NCBI GenBank assembly: GCA_028871525.1
Contig: JAGWMX010000005.1
Location: 1-54,380, forward strand
DNA: 54,380 bases
Origin: Gammaproteobacteria bacterium
GTDB lineage: Bacteria > Pseudomonadota > Gammaproteobacteria > Nevskiales > Nevskiaceae
Direction: 5' to 3'
Shown: positions 33,889 through 42,662 of the stretch, piece by piece
Numbering within the stretch: the first letter of the stretch is position 1
Layout of the letters: each line of letters starts with the position of its first letter
The notes under the pieces: generated by a model
Told to the model about the DNA's origin: nothing
Databases searched by the model: none
The model's input: the letters and a program-made list of their open reading frames with translations, nothing else
Translations under genes and position numbers: made by a program

Positions 33889-35965
33889 ACCAGTGTTCCC
33901 CCTTGAACACGTTGGCGAAGACGACCTGCTCGAGGGTGGGTTTGGGCGCCGCTTCTTTCCTGCCGCGCGTCGGCCCGGAGGACGGAAACAGCCGGAAGCC
34001 CTTGGACAGGATGTAATCGTTGACCTTGGGCCAGATCGCGTAGCTGACCGCTGCCGCGGTGCCGAGCGGGGTGGCGATGCTCTTGGGTTTTTCCACGATC
34101 GCCCGGATCACGGTGTCGGCGGCGTTGTCGGGGCTCCAGGTCGGCACGTACTGGTAGATTTTGGTCGGCGCGATCATCGGCGTGCGCACCAGCGGCATGT
34201 AGATCGCGGTGAAGTGGATGTTCTTGTGTTTGATCTCGGCCGACAGGCAGCGGGAAAAGGCATCCAGCGCCGCCTTGGAGGCGACGTAGGCGGCAAAGCG
34301 CGGCGCGTTGGCCAGGACCCCGATCGACGAGATGTTGATGATGTGACCGCTCTTGCGCTGAACCATCGACGGCAGCAGCGCCAGGATCAGTCGCACCGCG
34401 CCGAAATAGTTGAGCTGCATGGTGCGTTCGAAGTCGTGGAAGCGCGTCAGCGATTCCAGCACGCCGCGGCGGATCGAGCGGCCGGCGTTGTTGACCAGCA
34501 CGTCGATGTGACCGAACTCGCGCAGCACTTCGGCGGCACAGCGGTCGATGTCGGCCAGATTGGTGAGGTCGCAGGGATGGACGTGGGCCTCGCCGCCGGC
34601 CGTGGCGATGATTTTCTGCGCTTCTTCGAGTTTTTCCCGGGTGCGGGCGACCAGGACTATTTTGGCGCCGGCTGCCGCCAGTTTTTTTGCGGTGGTGAAA
34701 CCGATGCCGGAGGAAGCTCCGGTGACCACGACCACCTTGCCGGCGACCGCACGCACCAGCCGCGCGGGTACCCTGGTACCGACGTCCAGGTGCAGCTCCC
34801 AGTACCGCCACAGCCTGTCGGCATAGTCGCGGACATCCGGGCAGGCGATGCCGGTGCCTTTCAATGCCGTGCGCGCCTGGCGATCGTCGAACACCGCGCG
34901 GTTGGAGACGTAACCGAGCACTGACAGCGGCACCCCGATCGCCCGCGACAGGCGGCGCTGTGCCGCGGCCGGCACCCGGCCACCGAGTGCGCCGGCCAGT
35001 TTCTTCGGCGCCGACGGCAGCGACGACAGTTGCAGTTTTCTGGCGAAGCCGGGGCCGTGTGCGACTTCGAGGAAAGTTTCCAGCAGCTCGCCGACCGTCG
35101 GCGAATGGCTCTGCATCAGGTGGAAACACTGGCCGTCGAGCCCCGGTTTGTGCGCCAGTGCGTCGATCGCGGCGGCGACGTAATCCACCGGCGCGATCGG
35201 CACGCGTCCGCCTTCGATGCCGAACAGCGGCATCCATTTCGGCATGCGGTCGCTGATTTTCTGGATCGTTTTGAAAAAATAGTAAGGGCCGTCGATCTTG
35301 TCGATCTCGCCGGTTTGCGAGCTGCCGACCACGGCACCCGGACGATAAATGCGGAACGGCACCCTGGATTCTTCGCGGACGATCTTCTCGGCCTCGAACT
35401 TGGTGCGGTAGTACGGATGGCTCAGGCGCTGGTTTTCGTCGAACATGTCTTCGGTGAAGCGGCCGACGAAATCGCCGCCGGCCACCGCCACGCTGCTGAT
35501 GTGGTGCAGTCGAATCGTTTTTTGTCGGGCGCCGCCTAGCGCGTTGACCAGCCCGACGACGTTGCGGGTGCCGGCGGCGTTGACGCGGTCGGCAGTGGCG
35601 TCGCTCATGTTCATATCGTAGGCGGCGGCCAGGTGGAAGACGTGCTCGATCTTGCCCTTGAGCCGGCGCAGGTCGGCGGCCGCGATCACGGCCGGTTCGG
35701 TGATATCGCCGTACAGCGGGATCAGTTTTTCGCCGGCCTCGCCGAGCCGTGCCTGCAGCGCTTCGAATTTGTCGGCCGAGGTTTCGCGCACCAGGACGTG
35801 GATCTTCGCAGCCGCCCGCTGCGCCAGACGTTCGACCAGAAAACGGCCGATGAAACCGGTGGCGCCGGTCACCAGATAATGGGTGCCGTCGCTGCGCCCG
35901 GCGTCGCCGCCGGGCGTCGCCGTGGCGGATGTGCGTGCCGTCTTCTTACGCGGTTTTTCGGCCAT
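33887..35965 (-). CDS. Two-domain fatty acyl-CoA (alcohol-forming) reductase-like SDR protein
   Basis: A 692-residue protein with two Rossmann domains. The N-terminal extended-SDR/thioester-reductase domain has TGATGFIG at 33-40 and Y185/K189; the C-terminal classical SDR domain has TGASSGIG at 415-422 and Y560/K564. Blocks such as GPYYFFK, FHDFERTMQLNYFG and NISSIGVL-ANAPRF, and the aromatic C-terminal end, agree with the Marinobacter-type reductase that takes fatty acyl-CoA through aldehyde to alcohol, as I recall its sequence. The first 30 residues are Lys/Thr/Ala-rich and extra. ATG at 35965 is chosen for its AAGGAG ribosome site; the frame is open to 36022. The expected product is long-chain alcohol for wax esters. 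Confidence 0.82.
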   Translation of the reverse strand: MAEKPRKKTARTSATATPGGDAGRSDGTHYLVTGATGFIGRFLVERLAQRAAAKIHVLVRETSADKFEALQARLGEAGEKLIPLYGDITEPAVIAAADLRRLKGKIEHVFHLAAAYDMNMSDATADRVNAAGTRNVVGLVNALGGARQKTIRLHHISSVAVAGGDFVGRFTEDMFDENQRLSHPYYRTKFEAEKIVREESRVPFRIYRPGAVVGSSQTGEIDKIDGPYYFFKTIQKISDRMPKWMPLFGIEGGRVPIAPVDYVAAAIDALAHKPGLDGQCFHLMQSHSPTVGELLETFLEVAHGPGFARKLQLSSLPSAPKKLAGALGGRVPAAAQRRLSRAIGVPLSVLGYVSNRAVFDDRQARTALKGTGIACPDVRDYADRLWRYWELHLDVGTRVPARLVRAVAGKVVVVTGASSGIGFTTAKKLAAAGAKIVLVARTREKLEEAQKIIATAGGEAHVHPCDLTNLADIDRCAAEVLREFGHIDVLVNNAGRSIRRGVLESLTRFHDFERTMQLNYFGAVRLILALLPSMVQRKSGHIINISSIGVLANAPRFAAYVASKAALDAFSRCLSAEIKHKNIHFTAIYMPLVRTPMIAPTKIYQYVPTWSPDNAADTVIRAIVEKPKSIATPLGTAAAVSYAIWPKVNDYILSKGFRLFPSSGPTRGRKEAAPKPTLEQVVFANVFKGEHW

Positions 35966-36104
35966 CTGCGTGCTCCTTCGTCGGTGATTCCCGGTGCCGT
36001 GCCGGGCAGGTTGCCGCTGCAAGACCTGGTCCGGCGCAAGCCGTTACGGCCGGCGCCGGCGCAGGCCAAACGAAGCCCGGGCTGGTCCGATCGGCGTTCA
36101 AAGT

Positions 36105-36566
36105 TTACGGCGCTTTGCGGTGACTGACAGCCGCCGCATCGGTCAGTTGCCGCCACAGCCGCCGGCACAGCGCCGTTGCCGTGGCCGCAGCGTAGGGTAT
36201 CGCCTGGCCGGTGCCCCATACCGGGGCCGGCCAGGCCGTGTCGCCGACCCGGCGCCAGAGATGATGGAGATGCAACTGCGGCACCTGATTGCCGAGTGCC
36301 GCGAGATTGAACTTGTCGCCGGTCCGGACCGCACGCATCGCCAGCGTCAGCCGGTGCGATTCGTCCCACAGCTGCCGGCGGTCGGACTCCGGCAATTCGT
36401 GGATTTCGCGCACGCCGGCGCGGCGCGGCACCAGCAGGCACCACAGGAAGCGGGCGTCGTCCATCAGCAGCACCCGGCACAGCGGCAACTCGCCGATCGG
36501 GTGGGTGTCGGCGGCCAGCTGCGGATGCAGCGCGAAGCCGGCGCCGGTCGCACTACCTGGATTCAA
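36105..36566 (-). CDS. HIT-family protein
   Basis: A 153-residue histidine-triad protein. The catalytic region is PQLHLHHLWR followed by AWPAPVWG, typical of a proteobacterial HIT subgroup, with the LLMDDARFLWCLLVPR strand near residue 40. The family hydrolyses nucleotide phosphoramidates and related bonds. It overlaps the 3' end of the upstream thioesterase gene by 14 bases, so the pair is co-translated. Confidence 0.85.
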   Translation of the reverse strand: MNPGSATGAGFALHPQLAADTHPIGELPLCRVLLMDDARFLWCLLVPRRAGVREIHELPESDRRQLWDESHRLTLAMRAVRTGDKFNLAALGNQVPQLHLHHLWRRVGDTAWPAPVWGTGQAIPYAAATATALCRRLWRQLTDAAAVSHRKAP

Positions 36567-37029
36567 CGGCGCCGCCGATGTTTCTGCCGTGCGTCATCAC
36601 CGCCACCGTCAGCCGGGACACGCAGACCAGCTTGCCGCTGTCGTCCTCGATGCGGATCTCCCATACCTGCGTGCTGCGGCCGAGGTGCAGCGGCCGCGCG
36701 GTGCCGTGGACATGGCCGCCGGTGACGGCACGCAGATGGTTGGCGTTGATCTCCAGGCCGACGCTGAACGCTCGTGCGGGATCTAGGCAAAGATTGGCGG
36801 CCGTCGAGCCGAGTTCCTCGGCCAGCGCGCAGGAGGCGCCGCCGTGCAGGCGGCCGAACGGCTGCATGGTGCGGCCGTCAACCGGCAGGCTGCCGCGCAG
36901 GAAATCGGGGCCGATTTCGGTCAGGCGCAGGCCCAAGTGTGCGCCCAGCGTGTTCGGCTGCGGGGGTAAGGGCTGCGATCCCACCGGCCCCAGCGTGACC
37001 GGCTGCTTCCAGATCGGGGTGACAGACAT
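36553..37029 (-). CDS. Hotdog-fold thioesterase
   Basis: A 158-residue PaaI/YdiI-type thioesterase. The active-site block GRLHGGASCALAEELGS contains the His-Gly-Gly and the downstream catalytic Glu; NANHLRAVTGG continues the fold. These enzymes hydrolyse acyl-CoA or aromatic-CoA thioesters. Its neighbour on the same strand, beyond the HIT gene, is the acyl-CoA reductase, which would suit acyl-CoA turnover, but the link is only by position. The start codon lies just inside the divergent control region shared with the antiporter. Confidence 0.87.
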   Translation of the reverse strand: MSVTPIWKQPVTLGPVGSQPLPPQPNTLGAHLGLRLTEIGPDFLRGSLPVDGRTMQPFGRLHGGASCALAEELGSTAANLCLDPARAFSVGLEINANHLRAVTGGHVHGTARPLHLGRSTQVWEIRIEDDSGKLVCVSRLTVAVMTHGRNIGGAVESR

Positions 37030-37056
37030 GCGTGGCTCCGAACAGATGCAGCGGCG

Positions 37057-37091
37057 AGTCTAGCCGAAGGCCGCTGGCGCTCGGCTAGACT
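37057..37091. promoter_or_regulatory. Perfect 11-bp inverted repeat covering two divergent -10-like hexamers
   Basis: AGTCTAGCCGA (37057-37067) and TCGGCTAGACT (37081-37091) are exact inverted copies separated by 13 bases. Each arm reads TAGACT outward, a reasonable -10 for the gene on its side: the thioesterase on the minus strand and the antiporter on the plus strand. The repeat could be an operator set on both promoters, or a hairpin in either transcript. No good -35 is seen on either side. Confidence 0.5.
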
Positions 37092-37118
37092 GGCGGCCTG
37101 ATCGAGGAGTCATCGGCA

Positions 37119-38288
37119 GTGAGCGAACCCTCCACCGCGGCCGTCCACGGCAGCGAGCTGTTGCTGCAACTGTTCGTGATGCTGGCCGCCGCCAAGCTGC
37201 TGGCCGAGGGTTTCAGTCGTCTGCGCCAGCCGGCCGTGGTCGGCGAGATCCTCGCCGGCGTGCTGATCGGACCGTCGCTGCTGGGCTGGGTCCAGCCTTC
37301 GCCGGTCTCGCATCTGCTGGCGGAATTGGGGGTGATGTTCCTGCTGTTCTCGGTCGGGCTGGAGATCAAGCCCGCCGCGATCCTGCGGGTCGGCCGCGCC
37401 GCGCTGCTGGTGGCGATGCTCGGAGTGCTGGTGCCTTTCGGCAGCGGTTTTGTGCTGATGGAAGCTTTCGGCGGCAGCCGCATCGAATCGCTGTTTACCG
37501 GCACCGCGCTGGTGGCGACCAGCGTCGGCATTAGCGCACGGATACTGGCGGAGATGGGGCTGCTGGAGACGCGCTCGGCGCGGATCATCCTCGGCGCCGC
37601 GGTGATCGACGACATTCTCGGGCTGCTGGTGCTGGCAGTGGTTTCGGCGACGGCGCGCGGCGCTGTCAACGTCGCCGAGATCGCCGTCACCGCGGTGCTG
37701 GCGGTGGCTTTCGTCGCCGCCGTCGGTGTACTGGTGCCGCGCCTGCTGACTCGCGGCGGCGTGCACATCGGCAGGCTGGCCATCGCCAGCCCTTATTTCG
37801 TCGTTTCGCTGCTGTTGTGTTTCGGTCTGGCGTTGGCAGCGAGCTGGGTCGGCGTGGCGGCGATCATCGGCGCGTTTCTGGCCGGCATGGCGCTGGCCGA
37901 GGCGCTGGAAGTGCACCGCGACGTGCACCAGCAGGTGCGCGGCGTCACCGAATTGCTGGTGCCGTACTTTCTGGTCGAGATCGGCATGCAGTTGAAGCTC
38001 GAAGCATTGGAGCAGTCTTACACGCTGTGGTTGGCGGCGGCGATGACCGCGGTGGCGGTGGTCAGCAAATTGGCCGGCTGCGGGCTCGGCGCCGCCGCAC
38101 TCGGCTGGCGCGGGGCGCTGCAGGTCGGTGCCGGCATGGTGCCGCGCGGCGAAGTCGGCATCGTCGTCGCGCAGATCGGCCTGGCCGCCGGCGTCGTCAC
38201 CGATGACCTGTTCGCCGCGGTGCTGGCGATGGCGGTGGCGACGACCTTGATCGCTCCGCCGATGATCCGGCCGCTGTTCCGTCGCTGA
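37119..38288 (+). CDS. CPA2-family monovalent cation:proton antiporter
   Basis: A 389-residue membrane protein with about 12-13 helices of the Na+/H+ exchanger fold. VVGEILAGVLIGPSLLG and the ion-binding VIDDILGLL block (adjacent aspartates) are present. No C-terminal TrkA-N/RCK domain follows, unlike KefB/KefC, so nucleotide gating is not expected. The GTG start follows a GAGGAG ribosome site. Ion choice (Na+ or K+) cannot be told. Confidence 0.88.
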   Translation: MSEPSTAAVHGSELLLQLFVMLAAAKLLAEGFSRLRQPAVVGEILAGVLIGPSLLGWVQPSPVSHLLAELGVMFLLFSVGLEIKPAAILRVGRAALLVAMLGVLVPFGSGFVLMEAFGGSRIESLFTGTALVATSVGISARILAEMGLLETRSARIILGAAVIDDILGLLVLAVVSATARGAVNVAEIAVTAVLAVAFVAAVGVLVPRLLTRGGVHIGRLAIASPYFVVSLLLCFGLALAASWVGVAAIIGAFLAGMALAEALEVHRDVHQQVRGVTELLVPYFLVEIGMQLKLEALEQSYTLWLAAAMTAVAVVSKLAGCGLGAAALGWRGALQVGAGMVPRGEVGIVVAQIGLAAGVVTDDLFAAVLAMAVATTLIAPPMIRPLFRR

Positions 38289-38330
38289 ACCTGACCGCCG
38301 AGCGGCAACTTTTTCCGCACCGAAATGATC

Positions 38331-38340
38331 ACACGCGTGT
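38331..38340. promoter_or_regulatory. 10-bp palindrome upstream of the methyltransferase gene
   Basis: ACACGCGTGT is a perfect palindrome about 22 bases before the methyltransferase ATG. It is short enough to be chance in this composition, but its position makes an operator possible. Confidence 0.2.
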
Positions 38341-38362
38341 CCTCGAAAAATCCTGGTTGCTG

Positions 38363-38947
38363 ATGCCGCCGATCCCGCAAGCCGCGCGCGACGAGACGTT
38401 GACTTTCCTGCGAGCCTGGTTTGCCGCGCCGGGACGCATCGGCGCGCAATGGCCCAGCGGTTGCGCGCTGTCGCGGGCGATGGCTGCAGCGGTGGATCCG
38501 CGACGGCCTGGTCCGGTGGTCGAGTTGGGTCCCGGCACCGGCCCGGTGACACGGGCGCTGCTCGAGCGCGGCATCGTCGCGGAGCGGCTGGTGCTGGTGG
38601 AATCGAATGCGGCGTTCTGCCGCAGCTTGCGCCGGCGTTATCCGCGCATGACGGTCATCTGCGGCGATGCGTTCGAACTGCCACGCGCCTGGCGCGACGG
38701 CCATCGCCCGCCGCCCGCGGCGGTGGTCTCCAGCCTGCCTTTGCTGATGCTCAAGCCCGCGCAGCGCCTGCGCTTGCTGCGCCAGTGGCTGACGGCGATG
38801 ACCCCCGACGGCCGCTTCGTACAATTCACTTACGGCTTCTTGCCGCCGGTGCCGCTGCGCGCCGGCATGGCGGCCAGCGCCGCGCCGCGAGTCTGGCGCA
38901 ACCTGTGGCCGGCGCGGGTCTGGTGCTACTCGCCCGTCGCCGGGTAG
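38363..38947 (+). CDS. Class I SAM methyltransferase, phospholipid N-methyltransferase (PmtA)-like
   Basis: A 194-residue protein with a SAM-binding motif VVELGPGTGPVT near residue 55, an acidic end of strand 2 (LVLVES) and motif IV VVSSLPLL. This matches the small phospholipid methyltransferase group (COG3963), related to KsgA-type folds, that methylates phosphatidylethanolamine. The substrate is inferred. ATG at 38363 is used; a TTG two codons earlier is an alternative. No ribosome site is visible. It converges on the hemolysin-III gene 12 bases beyond. Confidence 0.75.
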   Translation: MPPIPQAARDETLTFLRAWFAAPGRIGAQWPSGCALSRAMAAAVDPRRPGPVVELGPGTGPVTRALLERGIVAERLVLVESNAAFCRSLRRRYPRMTVICGDAFELPRAWRDGHRPPPAAVVSSLPLLMLKPAQRLRLLRQWLTAMTPDGRFVQFTYGFLPPVPLRAGMAASAAPRVWRNLWPARVWCYSPVAG

Positions 38948-38959
38948 CCGACGCCGTGC

Positions 38960-39670
38960 TCAGTGCGGGCCGGGCAAAACGTAAAGCAGCACGGCGAAGA
39001 AATGACACAGGCTGCCGGCGAGCACGAAGCCGTGCCAGATCGCGTGGTGGTAAGGCAGTCGCTCCCAGACGTAGAACACGACGCCGAAGCTGTAGGCCAG
39101 CCCGCCGGCCAGAATCAGCCACAAGCCGCCGGCCGCCAGACTCGCCAGCAGCGGTTGCAGCGCGGCCAGTCCGCACCAGCCCATCAGCAGATAGACCGCC
39201 AGCGACAGCGCTTCCAGCCGGCCGGTGAAAAACACTTTGAACACGATCCCGGCCGCGGCCAGACCCCAGACGACGCCGAACAGGCTCCAGCCCCACACCG
39301 GGAAGCGGCCCCCGGCCAGCGTCACCAGCGTGAACGGCGTATAGGTGCCGGCGATCAGCACGTAGATCAGGCAGTGATCGACCACCCGCAGCACCTGCTT
39401 GGTGCGCGGCAACGGGATGCTGTGAAACAGCGCGCTGGCGGTATACATCGCCACCAGACTGGCGCCGAAGATCGCCGCTGCGGTGATCTCGCGTGCGCCG
39501 CCGTCCAGCGCCGCCTTGGCCACCAGCACCGCCAGCCCGGCGATCGACAGCAGCGCGCCGATGCCGTGCGAGACGCTGTGCGCCAGTTCCTCGCCGAAGC
39601 TGTACAGGCTCTCCGGCAGGTGCAGCACGATCCGTCGTGCCGGTCGCCGCGCCGCCAGTGGTGCGTTCAC
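38960..39670 (-). CDS. Hemolysin III/PAQR-family membrane protein
   Basis: A 236-residue protein with seven hydrophobic segments. Family signatures are the N-terminal GEELAHSVSHGIG, SALFHSIP with its metal-type His, RVVDHCLIYVLIAGTYTPF and the C-terminal HAIWHGFVLAGSLCHFF. These histidines and aspartate form the zinc site of the ceramidase-like PAQR fold. Haemolytic activity is a historic label; the real role is uncertain. GTG at 39670 overlaps the sufE stop (GTGA), so it is coupled to sufE. Confidence 0.88.
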   Translation of the reverse strand: MNAPLAARRPARRIVLHLPESLYSFGEELAHSVSHGIGALLSIAGLAVLVAKAALDGGAREITAAAIFGASLVAMYTASALFHSIPLPRTKQVLRVVDHCLIYVLIAGTYTPFTLVTLAGGRFPVWGWSLFGVVWGLAAAGIVFKVFFTGRLEALSLAVYLLMGWCGLAALQPLLASLAAGGLWLILAGGLAYSFGVVFYVWERLPYHHAIWHGFVLAGSLCHFFAVLLYVLPGPH

Positions 39671-40101
39671 GATGTGGCAGCGGCGCCGGCGGCGTCGCGG
39701 GCGATCGAGCGGATGCGTTCGACCATCGAGTAAAAGCCGTTGCGGCGGTTGACGGTGATGTGACTGGACAGGCCCAGACGGTCGAAGGCGTCGCTCAGGT
39801 CCAGCGCCAGCACCTGATCGGGGGATCTGCCGTTGACCAGCGCGAACAGCAGCGCGATCAGGCCCTTGACGATGTGCGCGTCGGAATCGCCGGAAAAGCA
39901 CAGCCGCGGCGGTGGGCCGGATTCCAGCCGATGCGTCAGCCATACCTGGCTCATGCAGCCGCGCACCTTGTTGCTCTGGCTGCGGGCGGACTCCGGCAGC
40001 GGCGGCAGCTTGCGACCCAGTTCGATGAGATAACGATAGCGTTCTTCCCAGTCGCCGAGCAGCTCGAAAGTGTCGATCAGATCCTGTAGTGCGGTTTCCA
40101 C
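39667..40101 (-). CDS. sufE: Fe-S cluster assembly sulfur acceptor SufE
   Basis: A 144-residue SufE/CsdE-type protein that takes persulfide sulfur from a cysteine desulfurase. The active Cys is C49 in KVRGCMSQVWL, and the RSPDQVLALDLSDAF block follows. No sufS or sufBCD genes are in the window. It is divergent from msrP and followed in overlap by the hemolysin-III gene. Confidence 0.92.
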   Translation of the reverse strand: METALQDLIDTFELLGDWEERYRYLIELGRKLPPLPESARSQSNKVRGCMSQVWLTHRLESGPPPRLCFSGDSDAHIVKGLIALLFALVNGRSPDQVLALDLSDAFDRLGLSSHITVNRRNGFYSMVERIRSIARDAAGAAATS

Positions 40102-40153
40102 GCGTTAAGCCGGAAGCGGTAAAGCGGAAAAGCCCATTTTAACGCCGAACCGC

Positions 40154-40190
40154 TATGCTCACCGGGCGGTCTGACAGTCAGCCTGCCCGG
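40154..40190 (+). promoter_or_regulatory. msrP: Candidate msrP -10 element and leader hairpin
   Basis: TATGCT at 40154-40159 is a plausible -10. Directly after it, CCGGGCGG (40162-40169) can pair with CC-T-GCCCGG (40182-40190), enclosing a second small palindrome CTGACAGTCAG. The 3' arm runs into the GGAGAGAG ribosome site of msrP, so folding could limit translation. No clear -35 is seen. Confidence 0.38.
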
Positions 40191-40199
40191 AGAGAGTCG

Positions 40200-41261
40200 A
40201 TGTTGATCCGCATTCCGCCGCCGCACCCGGTGCGCGAAAACGACGTTGCGCCGGCCCCGGATCCAGCAGTCGCGCAATCGCTGGGGGCACCCGCAGAACG
40301 AGGAGAGGGCGAGCCTACAAACGGATGCGTTCGTCACCGCATACGGCACGGCCGCCGGCGTTTCGTCGGCCAATCGCTGGCCGGGCTCGCCGGACTGGCG
40401 TTGGCCGGCTGTTCGCGCGCTGCGCCGGCCGCGGCGGTCAATCCGCTGGATTCCACTGATCCGACGGTGCTGAAGCGGTTGGCGCCGACGCAAGAACGCG
40501 GCATGGCCGGCGGCGAGACGGTGACGCCGATCGACGACGTCGCCCGCTACAACAATTACTACGAGTTTGGCGTCGATAAAGGCGACCCGGCCGTCAACGC
40601 CGGCACGCTGCGCACGCGGCCTTGGAGCGTGGACGTCGGCGGCGAATGCGACCAGCCGGGCGTGATCGATATCGACCAGCTGATTCCTTACAACCGGCTC
40701 GAGGAGCGCATTTACCGCCATCGCTGCGTCGAGGCGTGGAGCATTGTCGTGCCGTGGGTGGGGGTTCCGCTGGCGCATCTGCTCGCCCGCTTTGCGCCGA
40801 CGTCGAAAGCCAAGTACGTGGCTTTCTACACGCTCTACGATCCGCAGCAGATGCCGCGGGCCGGGCGCGTCCTGCCGTGGCCCTACCGCGAAGGGCTGCG
40901 CATCGACGAGGCGATGCATCCGCTGACCTTCGTCAGCGTCGGCATGTACGGGCGCGTGCTGCCGAACCAGAACGGCGCCCCGATCCGGCTGACCCTGCCC
41001 TGGAAGTACGGCTTCAAGAGCATCAAAAGCATCGTCAAGATCCGTTTCGTCGAACGGATGCCGGAGACCACCTGGAACCTGGTCGGGCCGGACGAATACG
41101 GTTTCTATGCCAACGTCAATCCGAACGTGCCGCATCCGCGCTGGAGCCAGGCCAGCGAACGCCGGCTCGGCGAGCTGTTCCGGCGCAAGACGCTGATGTT
41201 CAATGGCTACCCGGAGGTGGCCCCGCTGTACGCCGGCATGGATCTGCGACGCTGGTTCTAA
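40200..41261 (+). CDS. msrP: Protein-methionine-sulfoxide reductase, molybdopterin catalytic subunit
   Basis: A 353-residue periplasmic enzyme that repairs methionine sulfoxide in exported proteins. The Mo-ligand Cys is C176 in [29 protein letters not shown] and [11 protein letters not shown] are family blocks. The Tat signal GRRRFVGQ lies at residues 51-58, giving an n-region about 50 residues long, longer than the 20-30 usual in the family. ATG at 40200 was chosen for the MLIRIP family start and the GGAGAGAG ribosome site. It works with MsrQ downstream. Confidence 0.95.
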   Translation: MLIRIPPPHPVRENDVAPAPDPAVAQSLGAPAERGEGEPTNGCVRHRIRHGRRRFVGQSLAGLAGLALAGCSRAAPAAAVNPLDSTDPTVLKRLAPTQERGMAGGETVTPIDDVARYNNYYEFGVDKGDPAVNAGTLRTRPWSVDVGGECDQPGVIDIDQLIPYNRLEERIYRHRCVEAWSIVVPWVGVPLAHLLARFAPTSKAKYVAFYTLYDPQQMPRAGRVLPWPYREGLRIDEAMHPLTFVSVGMYGRVLPNQNGAPIRLTLPWKYGFKSIKSIVKIRFVERMPETTWNLVGPDEYGFYANVNPNVPHPRWSQASERRLGELFRRKTLMFNGYPEVAPLYAGMDLRRWF

Positions 41262-41266
41262 AACGC

Positions 41267-41878
41267 GTGCGCGGCTGGCTGCCGTGGCTGAAGGCCGCCG
41301 TCTGGCTCGGCGGTCTTGCGCCGCTGGCCTGGCTCGGCTGGCGCGTCGCCGATGCCGATCTCGGCCCCAATCCGGTGCAGACGCTGGAATACTTCACCGG
41401 CCGCTGGGCGCTGCGGCTGCTGCTGGTCACCCTGGCGATGACGCCGCTGCGGCTGGCCGTCGGCCGCCCGCAGCCGATCCAGTTGCGTCGCCTGCTGGGA
41501 CTGTGGGCGTACGCCTACATGTGCGTGCACTTTTCGATCTATCTGACGTTCGATCTCGAGTTCTCGCCGGCGAAGCTGGCCGACGATCTGGTCAAGCGCG
41601 CGTTCATCACCGCCGGGTTCACCTGCTGGCTGCTGCTGTTGCCGTTGGCGATCACCTCGACCCAGGGTTGGCAACGGCGGCTCAAGCGACGCTGGAGGGT
41701 TTTGCACCGGCTGATCTACTTCGCCGCAGGCGCGGCCGTGCTGCATTACGGTTGGGGCGTCAAAAAAGACCGGAGCTGGCCATTGCTCTACGCGACGGTG
41801 CTGGCGGCGCTGCTGCTGCTGCGGCTGCCGTGGAAACGCTGGTCGCGGGCTATACTCCGCGCCCAGACCATCACCTGA
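41267..41878 (+). CDS. msrQ: Heme-binding membrane subunit MsrQ
   Basis: A 203-residue protein with six membrane helices of the ferric-reductase-like (FRD) fold. Heme-ligand histidines lie in [19 protein letters not shown] and [11 protein letters not shown]. It passes electrons from the quinone pool or a flavin reductase to MsrP. GTG at 41267 starts 5 bases after the msrP stop, giving the usual length. Confidence 0.93.
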   Translation: MRGWLPWLKAAVWLGGLAPLAWLGWRVADADLGPNPVQTLEYFTGRWALRLLLVTLAMTPLRLAVGRPQPIQLRRLLGLWAYAYMCVHFSIYLTFDLEFSPAKLADDLVKRAFITAGFTCWLLLLPLAITSTQGWQRRLKRRWRVLHRLIYFAAGAAVLHYGWGVKKDRSWPLLYATVLAALLLLRLPWKRWSRAILRAQTIT

Positions 41879-41924
41879 CCGGAACGGCGCCGCCCAGACC
41901 GCCTGCATCCGGGCCGCTTTGACT

Positions 41925-42656
41925 ATGTCCACCCGTCCCTCCGGCCGCGCAGCCGACCAATTGCGTCCGGTTTCCATTCAGCGGAATTACACGCGCCACG
42001 CGGAAGGCTCGGTGCTGGTGGCCTTCGGCGACACCCGCGTGCTGTGCACCGCCAGCGTCGAGCGACGCATGCCGGGCTGGAAGAAAGACCAGGGCGTGGC
42101 CGGCGGCTGGGTCACCGCCGAATACGGCATGTTGCCGCGCGCCACGCATACCCGCGGCCGCCGCGAGGCGGCTGCCGGCAAACAGAGCGGCCGAACCCAG
42201 GAGATCCAGCGCCTGATCGGCCGTGCGCTGCGCAGTGTCGTCGATCTGGAGGCTATCGCCGGTTACACCGTCACGCTGGATTGCGACGTGCTGCAGGCCG
42301 ACGGCGGCACCCGCACCGCCGCGATCACCGGCGGCTACGTGGCGCTGGCCGATGCGGTGGCCGCGATGCGGCGCAGAAAACTGATCCAGCGGGACCCGCT
42401 GCACGGTCAGGTGGCGGCGGTGTCGGTCGGCGTCTGGCGCGGCGTGCCGGTGCTGGATCTCGATTATGCCGAAGACTCCGAGGCCGAGACCGACATGAAC
42501 GTGGTGACCAACGAAGCCGGCGCCTTCATCGAGCTGCAGGGGACCGCCGAAGGCCACGCGTTCCGGCGCGACGAGCTGGAGACGATGCTGGATCTGGCTC
42601 AGGCCGGTATCGCGCGCCTGATCGAACTCCAGCGCCAGGCGCTGGCGCAGGCTTGA
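41925..42656 (+). CDS. rph: Ribonuclease PH
   Basis: A 243-residue phosphorolytic exoribonuclease that trims tRNA 3' ends. The R-x-x-G-R-x-x-x-E-x-R-P-like start is relaxed here ([13 protein letters not shown]); [49 protein letters not shown] and [15 protein letters not shown] are well conserved. ATG at 41925 is preferred to TTG at 41919. It heads the rph-rdgB-hemW operon. Confidence 0.96.
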   Translation: MSTRPSGRAADQLRPVSIQRNYTRHAEGSVLVAFGDTRVLCTASVERRMPGWKKDQGVAGGWVTAEYGMLPRATHTRGRREAAAGKQSGRTQEIQRLIGRALRSVVDLEAIAGYTVTLDCDVLQADGGTRTAAITGGYVALADAVAAMRRRKLIQRDPLHGQVAAVSVGVWRGVPVLDLDYAEDSEAETDMNVVTNEAGAFIELQGTAEGHAFRRDELETMLDLAQAGIARLIELQRQALAQA

Positions 42657-42662
42657 CCGGCC

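Noticed and set aside
37110-38552. Minus-strand frame opposite the CPA2 antiporter
   Set aside because: The translation is His/Gln/Arg-rich repeats of polar residues mirroring the hydrophobic sense gene; no independent evidence.
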